Assembly: GCA_034008185.1 (NCBI GenBank)
Contig: CM067086.1
Span: 65,270,286-65,334,285, forward strand
DNA from: Gorsachius magnificus
Lineage: Eukaryota; Chordata; Aves; Pelecaniformes; Ardeidae
Direction of reading: 5' to 3'
Length of the DNA stretch: 64,000 bases
A program made the position numbers and the translations under genes. The notes beneath the pieces were generated by a model. That model worked only from the letters and a program-made list of their open reading frames with translations. It was not told where the DNA came from and ran no database searches. The stretch's first letter is position 1. Every line of letters begins with the position of its first letter. Shown here piece by piece: positions 1-10,697 of the stretch.

Positions 1-819
1 AACCAAAATTCTGCCTGCCCTATATCTTTCCCCTTTTCACGCAGGCATAACCCCACCCGTGATGTGAAAAGCAAGATTTTCAGCCCTTAGGTGATTAAAT
101 ACTGTTGCATAGCTTCTGTGTGGAAGTGGAACATCATTTGAAGAAGTTGGGGTTTGGGTTGGTTTGGTTTTTTTTTTGTGCTGTGCCAGACGCGTAAAAT
201 GTATGGGTTTTAATCTATAGCTCAAGTAGTCAACTGCTTGAAAAAAATGTCACTGACAGTTGTGGGGTTTATGCAAGTGCCAGCATTAAATAGCATTATT
301 TAAATTTGCTTCTAAATACTTGTTTGATAAGTAGGGATATGTATGATTTATTCATATCACAATTTACTGAAGCATGTTAGCTGGGTTTTTTTTTTTTCTA
401 ATTTATACCCTACTGTCACTCTGTTTTTATATATGTTAGTTTAAAAAGATTTGCCCAACGTAAATAAGAACAATTACAGAATTACAGAGCAGGATTACTT
501 CTGAAGGGAAAAAAAAAATAACCATGGCTTGTATTCTCAGTGGCTATTCTATTTGACTTCATCATTAAGAAAAGTATTCAGAGCGTCTAAAGGGTGAAGA
601 GTGGAGGAGTGTGTTTTCTTTTCGATATGATAGCTGCATTCAAGTTATTCTTTCCTTTACAATAGATTTTACCTAGCTTTATCTTCATAGGAAGCTGCTT
701 TCAGTTGAAAAGCAGAAGTGAATAGGAGTGTCATGACATAGGATTAACAGTACAACCGGATAGTAAATCAAATGTTTGAGATGAAAAAATGTAGAATGTG
801 ACATGCATCAGGAGAACGA

Positions 820-1210
820 ACCGGCAGCGTTTCGCCGAGACGAGTGAACAGATAATGTATAATTATCTGTGGAGGTTCTTGAGACCTGGACTTTAATTCA
901 GCTTCCAGGAACACACGGCCCATTTTAACCAGTCAATCTCTGTAATGAATCTAATCACAATGTAAAACATTCCCAGGAACTGCCGGCCTTACGGAGTGCT
1001 AATTACAGATGAAACCAGCCTAAGCCTTCAGAAAAATAAAAGAAGACATAAAGAAGGAAAGGCACCGCGTTTCAGCTGGACCTGCAATTCCAATTCAGGG
1101 CAAGCAATGCAAATAAAAGAGATCCAACAAGTGCCAAAATTAAAGAACGTGCAAAATTAAGCTTTAAAGCCTTCTACGTTTTATTATTTGACGAATGCTT
1201 AATAGCGTTA
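820..1210. other. Candidate conserved non-coding element
   Basis: Seen: a dense set of homeodomain-type words (TAATTA, CTAATTAC, TCTAATCACAATG) next to CpG-containing words (CCGGCAGCG, CGCCGAGACG) in an otherwise CpG-poor AT-rich background, with no repeat similarity. Inference: this composition is common in developmental enhancers. Nothing here proves function, and cross-species conservation was not tested. Confidence 0.2.
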
Positions 1211-1589
1211 GAGCAACTCGGAAGGGTGATCTCTTGCTCTGATCAGCAATATCCCTCAGAAAACACATATTGCCATCAGATTCTCCTGCAACATGGCGCT
1301 ACTGTCGCAGCAATGAACCGACACCAGATACAAATGCACTTGATCCTGCTCGATGATTTGAATGCATTTGTGACTCTGTGCTGGTGGTTTAAATTCACTG
1401 CAGAGAGCAACTTGCAATACTTTTAACAGGCTCTAATCTCTCTGGTTTCAGTTTGAGACCAAGAGGCATTTTGTAACCTCAGCAGTGGATTTTTATGGTA
1501 TGCTTAGAGAATAGAAATGGATTTCCAGGGGGTTTAATTTATCAATATCTAGTCTTTATGGGAAACAGTAGTTTGCATAGGAAAGGGGT

Positions 1590-1960
1590 TAAAAGAAGGT
1601 TTAAATTATGTCTCTAATATTTCCTGAAAACTTTGTACAAAAATATTCTATGCCACAAAAGCCCATTAAATATTCAAACTTTAATATACATTCCTCAGTA
1701 ACAAATGTACAGTTAGATAACACATAAAGAATTATGAATGACTAATTATATTTTGCATATTTACAGCAAAGACAATTAGCAAATAGCTTTTATATGCAAA
1801 ATAAATGAAAAAGTAATTAAGATGCACTAACTAGAGCAGCAATATCAAGTCTGTTGTCTTGTGATTCATTCCTAACAAACATAATAATTATGCATTCATT
1901 GTCATATAATTAAAACAGCTCTGTCCTTTAGAAAACTGGTTATTTACTGTATAATAACCT
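1590..1960. other. Candidate conserved non-coding element with POU/homeodomain words
   Basis: The interval carries several octamer-like words on both strands (TTTGCATAT near 1753, TATGCAAAAT near 1793) and repeated TAATTA, AATTAG and TAATTAAG homeodomain cores within about 350 bp. No coding signal or interspersed repeat was recognised. The regulatory reading is an inference from motif density in AT-rich DNA, where such words also arise by chance. Confidence 0.22.
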
Positions 1961-2944
1961 GAAGAGTGGCAGAAGTTCCTCATAATGGTGAGAAGGATAA
2001 TTAAATATTTCTTCCTGGTGTCTGCTCACTCATTTGAGTTTATTATCTTAAACTTGTGTGAGAAAACATTTCCTCTGCAGTTCCAAAAGCTCCCCTATTC
2101 ACCACTGGGAAGTTATGCCTTTCCCATGCAGGTCAGGTCAGGTACCCAAAACGTCCCTGGGCACCGCCCAGGCATTAAAACCCATCCCGGGATGAGAAAG
2201 CTTGGGGGCACCAGCCTAGGGAGGGTGGGGATACTCTGGTTAGAGCCTGGGGGTCCCTTCTCCTCCATGCTATGACCTTGGTTGAACTTCTTCAGTGTCA
2301 TTGCTGGGGACGGGCACATGTTTCATTTTGTGCATGGAGAATATCCCCTGACATGGGCAGAACTACGTCCTTGTAGGACCGGGGACTTATTTGTCCCACG
2401 CCATGGCCCCCCAGCTCTAACACAGGCATCACCTCACCTCCACTCTCTGTCTTTTCTTATTCCCTTCATTTCCCAGCTCTTATTATATCTCAATCAAACA
2501 TAATAAATTGTCCAGTCTCAACTAGAACCCTTAATCACTACCCAACAGAACAGTAATATCCAGTACTGTAAGCCGTCTTTATAATACTAATATCATCAAG
2601 CACTTTTTTTTTTTGGTCTCAAAATTCTCTTTTCTTATAAACCTCAACTGCAGAACCTGCCGAGCTGCAGTGGAGGAAAAACAATGTAATTGCTTGGCTG
2701 CACGTACGGCTGGCCTGGATCAGTAATCGGATTTTGAGGGACTCAATAGGTAAGGAGCAGGGCAGAGTGAGCCAGGTTCACCTACACAAGCTGGGACGGA
2801 TGGACTTAGCCCATGCTGCCGGACAGACTTCATCCTCCTCTCCAAGCCCTTGATGTCGGTTCTTGCCCCTGTCCCAGCCACTCGCCTCCCTGCAATGGGA
2901 AGGGATAGCCACTCTCTTTAATGTTTCTCTACCAGACAATCTTT

Positions 2945-3024
2945 CCTCTTCTTGTTTGGGCAAAACTAGGCCTGCTCTGCTGGTCCTCTTCTTGTTTGGG
3001 CAAAATTAGACCTGCTCTGCTGGT
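2945..3024 (+). repeat. 40-bp tandem duplication (2 copies)
   Basis: Positions 2945-2984 are repeated at 2985-3024 with two mismatches (both C/T or G/A transitions). Each unit starts CCTCTTCTTG and ends CTGCTCTGCTGGT. The units abut with no spacer, so this is a simple tandem duplication. Confidence 0.95.
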
Positions 3025-3962
3025 GCAGGGAGAATCTCCAGGCATGGAGGGGTCTGTGCAAGGGGGTATGGTAAGACCAGAGAGGTCCCCATGGGCAGAG
3101 GAGGACTCAGGACCAGCTTCGCATAGCCCCATTCAGGGGAATCCAGGGTGGCTTTTAATTGCCTTCGGTCCCCATCACCCCACTCCCATCACTAGGAGTA
3201 TTTGGGCTATCCTGATATTTGCCCTGAAGGGACGGGTCAGCTAGACCCTGCTGCAATATGCACAGAGGGAAAGAAATAAAAGGACCGCATCTCCCAGACA
3301 CACGGGGAATAGCACTGTGCTTTTCCCCCAGTGCCCTCTGAAAGGCAGGGGATTTTTGCACAGCTTTCTTAATACTCCAGGGGGAAAAAAAAATAGAGTC
3401 CCTTTGGACTCTACACAATTTATATACTCAGACTTTCTCATCTGCTCATTTCTGTGTCGGGAATGCAGCAGGACTTCACCTGACCTACACAAGAGACCCC
3501 CCCGGGCAATACCCCTGCAGTGTGATATATTTCTTTTAAGAGAATTAGGCATCCTATGAAGCTTGAGTCCCAAAGGGACTTAGTGTTTAGGACAGAAAAA
3601 GCAGATGGGTCATATTTTCTATTAAATCCTCCAGAGCAGGTCTTTGCAGCTGCAGAGATTTCCCTGTCTTTAGGCCACCCTTGCACTCCGTAAGGCTGAC
3701 CTGTTGCTCAGGTGGATTTCGCAACAGCTCTGTCTTTCTGTATTACCCCCTTCGAACTGATCTGAAGGATGATTTGTACTTCTGCTGAGCAACCAAGCGT
3801 TTACTCACTTCTTGCGTAGCCAATACCTAGCTCATTGCCCGAGTCAGGTATGGATGGAGGGCAATTATGTGTAAGGATAGGCAATTCTGCTGAGATCCCT
3901 TGGAGATCCTGACCCATTTTCCTGGTCCTGCAAACCATCTCCACCTCATATGGAGGAACGGG
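3025..3962. other. Non-coding stretch, no recognisable feature
   Basis: Moderately GC-rich sequence without a recognised repeat, coding signal or RNA gene. Short open frames occur on both strands around 3150-3690, but they overlap each other, are low-complexity in part and resemble nothing known. Confidence 0.6.
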
Positions 3963-4069
3963 GAGCATTAGCCATCCTGCAGGGTGCATTAGCCATCTTA
4001 TGGGAGCATTAGCCATCCTCTGGGGAGTATTAGCCATCCTACCATGAGTATTAGCCATCCTACCATGAG
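3963..4069 (+). repeat. Minisatellite, about 21-bp unit, 5 copies
   Basis: The core ATTAGCCATC starts at 3967, 3988, 4008, 4029 and 4050, giving spacings of 21, 20, 21 and 21 bp. The two right-hand units are identical over the full 21 bp (GAGTATTAGCCATCCTACCAT), while the left units have drifted, so the array probably grew at its right edge. On the minus strand most units stay in one frame and read as a heptapeptide-like repeat (MANTPQR, MANAPIR), but this is a by-product of the period and no gene is implied. Confidence 0.95.
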
Positions 4070-4129
4070 CTCCCTAGAGCCTCCGAGGTGTCAGGATATA
4101 GCGGTTCTGTGCCTGGCTCTGCGCAGAGC

Positions 4130-4270
4130 TGTCAGGATGACAGCCTTAACCTCACTCTGTCCCTGTTTACCCAAAGTAAGAAGATTGTAAGGCTTAGTTC
4201 ATGTTTGTAAGTGCCTCAGGGTTCTTATATGATAGGCGCTATCTACATGCAAGTGTATTATAATACATGT
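4130..4270 (+). mobile_element. MIR-like (CORE-SINE) relic
   Basis: The right half carries the word order typical of amniote MIR-like SINE tails: TTGTAAGGCTTA, then ATGTTTGTAAGTGC, then GATAGGCGCTAT, followed by TATTATAATA. Upstream, CCCTGTTTACCC resembles the degenerate start of the conserved core. The copy is heavily mutated and has no visible target-site duplication. The family name is from recalled sequence patterns, not a database search. Confidence 0.45.
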
Positions 4271-5417
4271 CATAAGAAGAATTAATAAACCATAATGTAT
4301 TAATTTAAAGGTAGCAGACACTCGTGCATGATAGCTGTTCTAGCTGCTCCTTTACAGGCACCCAGAAAATGATATTTAAGTTAAAATCAGGTTAAAGAAA
4401 AAGAATGCAGTCAATCACTACTGGATACTGAGTTAGTAGAGATCAACTTATAAAATGAGTCACCGATAAGAACTTTGATAAAATCAGGTGTTAGGGAAAG
4501 GACACTTGGAGAGACAGATGTGACACATGCATTTGTTTCAGAAGATATACGCTCTTTTTGGAAACTCGACTTTTACTTTGGGCACTTCTATTTTCTGCAT
4601 GTCCTCTCAAAATATTGGGGACCCCAGCGGCAGCTGGGCACAAAGCCAGAAGGATGGCCCTTTTGCCTCAAAACTTTGATGGCAGACAATGTGAGCCCCC
4701 AGGAAAGGCCACCCGTGACCTTATCTGAAATCAGGGTGAGAATTAAAAGCCCTTTAAGCATTCCCGAACGTAGAGGCATCCATGCGTTTTAAGTACTGGG
4801 AGAAGGTAAGGTATAGACAACGCAGGCTGGGCAGGCTCACAATGTGATCGTAGCTGCTCCTAGACCCATTAAATGAGGGATGGCACTGAAGTAATCTGGC
4901 CTTCAAGAAGCAGCATGGACTAAGATTTGCCTGTGGCCCAGATTCAGGAAGGCAGTGATGGACAAGCAAGAGCTTCGAGTGCTGGAGGATCCCATGGAGA
5001 GCTCTGGGACCTCGCAGGGGCTTACAGAGGCATGTGCGTGGGCTTAAAGTCCTTCTCAAATAAGAGTCAGAAGGCCAAGACTTCAATAAGACATGAGTGC
5101 TCACATTTAATGTGTTTTGCACATGCAATCCAAACCCACCAACAAGCTCTCCCGATAGCAGAGCTACTGAAATTAAAAAGCTGCCTCTACATTGGCAATG
5201 AGCTCTTGCACCTGAAGGAGCAGCAAGGCCAGCTCCATATTTCAGTTTTTTTCTTTCATCTTAGGTTGAAATCTGGTTTCTTCTACCTTTCCAAGGTGCC
5301 GCAGCCCTTGCATTTCTCCTTCTGCTGCAGAAGTCGCCCCCAGCCACGTCCCCCTGGGCATAACCTCAGCGCGGCAATGGGCCAGCAGCTGGGCTTTACC
5401 TACAGTATAGGTACATA

Positions 5418-5441
5418 TATCCCTACTCCTGGGTAGGGATA
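5418..5441. repeat. Short perfect inverted repeat
   Basis: TATCCCTAC (5418-5426) pairs perfectly with GTAGGGATA (5433-5441) around a 6-base loop. No run of T follows, so it is not a transcription-terminator-like structure. Its meaning is unknown. Confidence 0.6.
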
Positions 5442-7914
5442 AGAGGTCTTTGGTAAAGGAATAAAATGAGCTCTTTCTCTCTCTCTCTCCGCATAAAAGA
5501 AAGAGAGTAAATAAAATTCCAGCATCTACAAGCTGGCGACATTATAGTCATAATCCAGAAATGAACATTGATTCTGAAGAAGTCGCTTCTTCAAACTTTA
5601 ACGCAACAATTAAGTATTCCATTGTCATGGCTCAATTAAATGGTATGGCCTGAGAAAATTTGGGATTGTAAAGTGAGGATGGAATGTGCTTTGATCCTCT
5701 TTCCAGGGTTATTGTTTCATTAATAAATGAACATGTCATTTGTCTCACCAGAGGGAGCTCCTGCCCTCCAGGCTTTTTCCCTTTTTTGTTCAGGTTTTAT
5801 AAAGATGAATTTCCAGTGCTCTGAAATACCATGGATTAGTAGTTAAGCCTGACAGCACTTCGGGGAGTAGTGGGCTTAAAGTGCCTCACACAGGTCTCCA
5901 AAGCACTTGTTTACTAATAGAGGAAATCAGCGACCGTCTGCAGCTGCTGATATCGCATTACCATTTGGAAAGACAGTAGCTGAGATAACAAATCACACAG
6001 TTTTAATAATTACTCCTGCATTCCAGTTTTTTGTTTCCTGCGTAACTGCAAAGGCTGGATTTCTTCCAAATAAACAGATAAAAACAGTATGGAACTTTTA
6101 TCTTTTAATGATAATGACAACACATCATGTTTCACTAAAAGTTTCCTGCTGAATTTTTTTCTGATTTCTAGAGTTTCAATAAAATGTAATTATACTTTAT
6201 AATTCCACTCTTTTAATCTTCACTTCAAAAACTATTCACAGTTAGCAAGTTTGCTAGGCACGGAGAGGGGGTGAGGAGCAGAAGCGGACTTCCCCCACAT
6301 CGGGCTGTTCATAAATTCTGTCTGGGGGTAAACCTGTCATTGAAACGGCACAAACTGAGCTGCTTTGCATTCAAATTAATACCTAGTTTAATTTGAATAT
6401 AAAATAGCTCCATTTATGTGGTTATTAAGAAAAAGTAACAAAACCATTTGGCAATGAATGGATGTTTAAGATAGGATTCACTTGCAACCTATTTCTTTCC
6501 CGTTCTTGGGTTTTGGGGTTTTTTTTCCTTTTTTTTTAATCCTTTGGATACTTTGGCATCAGGATGTTTTTCCTATCAACAGATAAGGCTTTAAAACAAA
6601 ACAAAACCTATATAATCCCAATGGTTAATATATACTCTGGGAGTCAAAAAGTTCCCATTATCCCAATACTGAATTAGACTTTGCGGGTTTTGTTTGCGTC
6701 CATCTCCCCACCTTGTCCTTTGCTATGCTCAGAGAAACCCCAGCAATTTCAGTAACGACTTTTCTTGCTAAACAATTTCCTAGATTTACTCAGGAGAGCA
6801 GAGGAGGCGGAGAGGAATACCGCAATTATACCTTCCTCTTCCAACTCAAATTGTCCAGACTTAAAGGTAAGGTAAACTTTTCTCACAGCTTTTAGTTTGC
6901 TTACCATCAGCCCATGTTCCACTGGGTGATTAAAGAAAGCTTTTTTAAAGCATTACTTCAGAATGATCTTAATTGGTGCAAGGTTGAGCCCTTTCTAGGA
7001 GGGGAGGGAAAAGGTTGAATAGCCTTTTCAAGTCACATGAAAGTTTCTAGGATGAATGTACGATAATTAGATTAATAAGTAGCTTAATTTATCACAGCTA
7101 AGGATTTCAACAGCCACACATTAGAGCAAGAAAAAAAAGATTAGTGTGATTCCAGTTTGTAAAAAATTGTACTGAAACTTGATTAACCTTAAATACAAAG
7201 TGCCTTTCTTTTTGTGTGTAAATTCAGTAGTTAAGGGGAAAAAAACACTAAAATAATCAGAAAAGTCCTGTTCCGTTCCTTTGTGTTCGCTAGCTAATGA
7301 GAGATATCGGGCTTGTACAAAACAACTTTTCCCTGTGAGGTTATTCTTCCTAGAACATGGATTTAAATCAAATCTGCAATCCCCACCACCACTGCTGTGG
7401 ACCCCGAAGATCTGTGTGAGGTGCAAGATAACGTATGCAGGGGTTAAAAATATCTTCAGCATCAGCCATTTTCATTGTAAAATGAAAGAAAATGAAAATA
7501 GATGGAATATATATTCTAGCATAACGCAAAGTTATATTCACCCTAGTCCCAGCAATGAAAAAGGAATGAACAGGAGCCTGCATGCCGGGGAGGGGTATGG
7601 AAAGCAAAAGCTAACGTTGAGTATGCAATTACCGGTGCCAATTAGCAGGCAACGTTCGCTCACGCCAAGCACGACGTCTATAACACGGCATCGTTTCGAC
7701 AGCGCTCTCCGTTGCCGGTATCAGCCTAAAATCAAAAGCAGCGAATGTGGGAGCAGAGCAGCAACACAGAGCAAAAAAACCTCGTTCGCTGATGGGAGAT
7801 TCATGTAAAATATTGCCAGACCATCCAGCTTTCCCCTCGCCACCGTCTCTGCTTCCTTACCGCACAATCCCTTAATAGAGAGTGAAATCTGCTGTGCTGT
7901 TTGATGTTGCCATC

Positions 7915-7940
7915 CACCACCGAGGTTGCTTTCGGTGGTG
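7915..7940. repeat. GC-rich perfect hairpin
   Basis: CACCACCGA (7915-7923) pairs perfectly with TCGGTGGTG (7932-7940) around an 8-base loop. It is followed by a 60-bp AT-rich tract with TCATTAATCTA and ATTATTTATCA words. A 9-bp GC-rich stem containing two CpGs is conspicuous in this AT-rich setting. Confidence 0.65.
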
Positions 7941-8329
7941 TCATTATTTATCAGCGCTACCGTCAGATTTCATTAATCTACCTCCTTAACATTGTATCAC
8001 AGCGGACAAAAATTCCCAGTGCTTTTTATTAAGATGGCTGGCACCGGGGCTAGCAAAGCCCACGGAAGGGTCTGGAGGACAGTGGTATGGTTCCTGTCGA
8101 CGCTCAACAGCCATCATCATTTGGAGGAGGCCTAATGCAAACCCAGCAGTAGCAAGATGGGAGATGCTGGGTTTGTGACTCCCTGTCCTGAATCGCTCTT
8201 TGAAAGGGGATGATAAGGGGGAAGGTTGGTTCATACTCGTAGGAAACTGCAAATGAAATTACTCAGAGCCTTAAAAAAAAAAAAAAATTTAAAAAACCCC
8301 ATAATGAAACGAGAAAGGAGGACAGTTTC

Positions 8330-9080
8330 TTTTAATTTTATCTCACACTTAAGAGATGACTAAGTGCGCTAATGAAAGGCAGTGTAATTATAGCCCAGAT
8401 AGTGCATATTGCACACGCCATAACGTCGGAAAGGTTAACTCTGGCAAAGAGAGATCATACAAATCAAAGTGGCTGAGGGCACTCATGCATTGGCCTGTTT
8501 GATAAGATTGATAACTGTAACCAGTAGCTTAGGAGAATCGATTTCCACTGCCGGGGATCTCTCTGGATGCTCTCATCTTTTCTTCTGTTTATATGAAAGT
8601 CAAGCTTTAAAGATGTTTTATCATCTAATGGCGAATATGACACACAGTTACAAAAAGAATCTTTTTTTAATCTCAGAATGGAAAATTTAAGCGGGGCAGT
8701 GATTCGCTTTAATTATGTATATTGAACAAATTTGAAGAGATGAGAAGAAACTTGTTTTTCAGCCCACTGAACCCAAGTGCTTGCCTGTAATCTAAAATGG
8801 ATATCTAATTATTGTTTAACATTATTTATTTAGGAGGAGTTACGACCTCTAATTTGCCTTTAAATGATTAATTTAGTGTTTAAATAAAGCTCCTTTTATT
8901 TAATAATGTTTTCTTTAACCAATCTTCACTAATGTCAATAAACTCTTTGTTTAACCTTCTTAAAGGAAACATTTTCTCAGCTCTGAGACAATTACGAATT
9001 ACCAAAACCTGTATAGAAAAATGAGCTAAGTAATTATCTAATATTATTGCAGTGTGCTTAAGAAGAGAATATTCCACACC
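8330..9080. other. Candidate conserved non-coding element
   Basis: AT-rich DNA holding a perfect 5-bp-arm palindrome GTGCATATTGCAC (8402-8414, POU-like), GATAAGATTGATAACTG (8499-8515, paired GATA words), ATCGATTT, and runs of TTTAAATGATTAATTTAG and TTTATTTAATAATG further right. No repeat or coding similarity is seen. The enhancer-like reading is inference only. Confidence 0.25.
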
Positions 9081-9509
9081 AATAACGTAAAGCAGGAGAG
9101 AGGAAAAAAGCTGTTCTAAATATTGAGAATTTTAAGCAGTCTGCCTCTTTTTGAGGTGATAAGGCAGCACGGAAATACCCCAAAATACTAATAGCTTGGC
9201 TAAATAAACTCATCCACTTCTATTAGCATCCTTAAGTGGTACTTGGTTCAGGTCCCAGGCACAAACCGAGCAGCACAAATATCCCCGCTCCGAGATGGTC
9301 ACATGAAATGCGGGTGCCCTCATCGTGTCCCCAGCCCTCAGCAGGGCACCCTCACCCATGGCAAAGGTGACTTTGCGCCACCACGATGTTCCCTCAATGG
9401 CCAGGACCAGAGGGGATTAGTTCAGACATGGGGGCAAGGGAGCACCAGTCACTGCCCCGAAACTCTGCTCCGGACCTTTGGCTATTTTCTGAAGCTGATT
9501 CTCACATAC

Positions 9510-9712
9510 AGCATCCTGGCTTGTATCAGGAGTGGTGTGGCCAGCAGGAGCAGGGCAGTGACCGTGACCATGTCCTGGGCGCTGGTGAGGCCGCCCCTTG
9601 AATGCTGGGGTCAGAGTTGGGCCCCTCACGCCCAGAAGGACCTGGAGGGGCTGGAGCGTGTCCAGAGAAGGGCAAGGAAGCTGGTGAGGGGTCTGGAGCC
9701 CAAGGCTGATGG
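9510..9712 (+). mobile_element. CR1 LINE fragment (internal ORF2 piece)
   Basis: Translation on the plus strand gives a degenerate but clear CR1 polyprotein segment: [13 protein letters not shown], then [18 protein letters not shown], then [21 protein letters not shown]. This matches the region just after the reverse-transcriptase core. Similarity stops soon after 9706. The upstream part of the same open frame (9243-9509) is not CR1-like. The copy is a short internal fragment and cannot be functional. Confidence 0.85.
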
Positions 9713-10534
9713 GCCTATATATGGGTATAGTGGCACATATATATTATGTTATAGTATACACTGGCCACCAATTTTGAAAGCAACTGCTTTTTGGGAGCCC
9801 AAGGGTGACTGCTATGTATTAAATATTGAGCACCATTTCTACATTGTAAGTTATGTTTGTGATATTGCATATGCTTTCTCGGTCTTGCTTAGATGATACA
9901 TACTTTGCGCTGAAGTACACTGGAGCTGGGAAGATCACAGGAAAAAGCAGACAGCACAAACAAAGGGAAACTGATGTCCAGGGGGCCAGAAAGTGGCAGG
10001 AGGTAAGCGGTGGAGGAGAAAGAGGGGAGATGGAGCTTCCAGGAGGAGCGAGATGAAATAGAAAAGGCAGGAGTGGGAGCAATCGGTGAGAAGGAGCAAG
10101 GAGAGTCTTTGGAGGCTGTAGACTGGGACACAAACTGGAAGGGGAAAAAATTTCAGAAAGCTCTCAGTAGAGAGCAACAAATGTTAAGAAAATGCGTGAG
10201 TCCCAACCGAGCATTAGTAGCAGGGCTACAGGAGAGATTGCCTAAGAAATGTACGGCCTTCCCTTAACCACTCTGGTTACTGTCTGGAGCTCAGGTGATG
10301 GAGCTCTGGACAAGAGCTGTGATAATTGCAACTTTTGAAATATGCTGCCTGCCCTTATTATAAGCAGAGTTGAAAGGGCCCTCACGTTCACAGCTCTACT
10401 CTGGTACAGCAAAAGCAGCAGCAGAGCATAGGGTTCTTCTGGGCAATTACTCCTTCCAGGTCTTGTTGAAGACACCAGGCAGAAGAAAGGGAGAACGTGC
10501 CTAGGTTTGAATGAAGAGGGCTGAGCAACAGCGA
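9713..10534. other. Non-coding DNA between two CR1 pieces
   Basis: The left part is AT-rich with alternating TATA words (9716-9760). Positions 9985-10200 are strongly purine-rich on the plus strand. No gene or repeat was recognised. The interval lies between an internal and a 3'-terminal CR1 fragment in the same orientation, so part of it may be inserted or replaced DNA within one former CR1 copy. Confidence 0.6.
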
Positions 10535-10697
10535 AGGGTAGAGTCCTCCTCCCTGGAGGTATTTAAAAGAAGGATAGATGAGACGCTTAGGGACATGGTT
10601 TAGTGGTGGGATGGCAGGGTTAGGTTAAAGGTTGGACTTGATGATCTTAAAGGTCTTTTCCAACCAAAGTGATTCTATGATTCTATGATTCTATGAT
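10535..10697 (+). mobile_element. CR1 LINE 3'-terminal fragment
   Basis: The copy begins near the CCTCCCTGGAGGTATTTAAAA segment, contains the 3'-UTR hairpin with GGTTGGACTTGATGATC pairing to TTTTCCAACC, and ends in three ATTCTATG units (about 10672-10696). It belongs to the tail type shared with 12619-12832 and 63056-63267. It is extremely 5'-truncated, as is usual for CR1. Confidence 0.9.

Larger units (their letters stand above)
1..2944. other. Gene-free AT-rich non-coding DNA
   Basis: No reading frame here exceeds about 110 codons and none resembles a known protein. The stretch is AT-rich up to about 1960 and more GC-balanced afterwards. It contains short homopolymer runs (T near 170 and 390, A near 510, T near 2605). 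At 2130-2142 there is a short run of overlapping AGGTC words resembling nuclear-receptor half-sites. Two sub-intervals are listed separately as candidate regulatory elements. Confidence 0.7.
4271..9509. other. Gene-free AT-rich DNA with candidate regulatory elements
   Basis: No coding region is supported over 5.2 kb. The longest open frames (about 170 codons at 4927-5436 and 7281-7808) have unbiased composition and no recognisable domain. Seen features are a CT-rich stretch at 5472-5490, hairpins at 5418-5441 and 7915-7940, an A-run near 8273-8287, and AT-rich intervals around 6170-6480 and 8330-9080 with clustered homeodomain-like words. Confidence 0.65.

Noticed and set aside
3963..4069. 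CRISPR-like array
   Set aside because: Units abut without distinct spacers and the host is a vertebrate. It is a minisatellite.
4927..5436. Open frame of 169 codons, plus strand
   Set aside because: No recognisable domain or gene context. It includes a translated low-complexity stretch.
7281..7808. Open frame of 175 codons, plus strand
   Set aside because: No recognisable domain, and an overlapping opposing frame of random character.
9243..9896. Open frame of 217 codons, plus strand, as a gene
   Set aside because: Only the middle (9510-9712) is protein-like, and that part is CR1 ORF2. The ends are unrelated flanking DNA.
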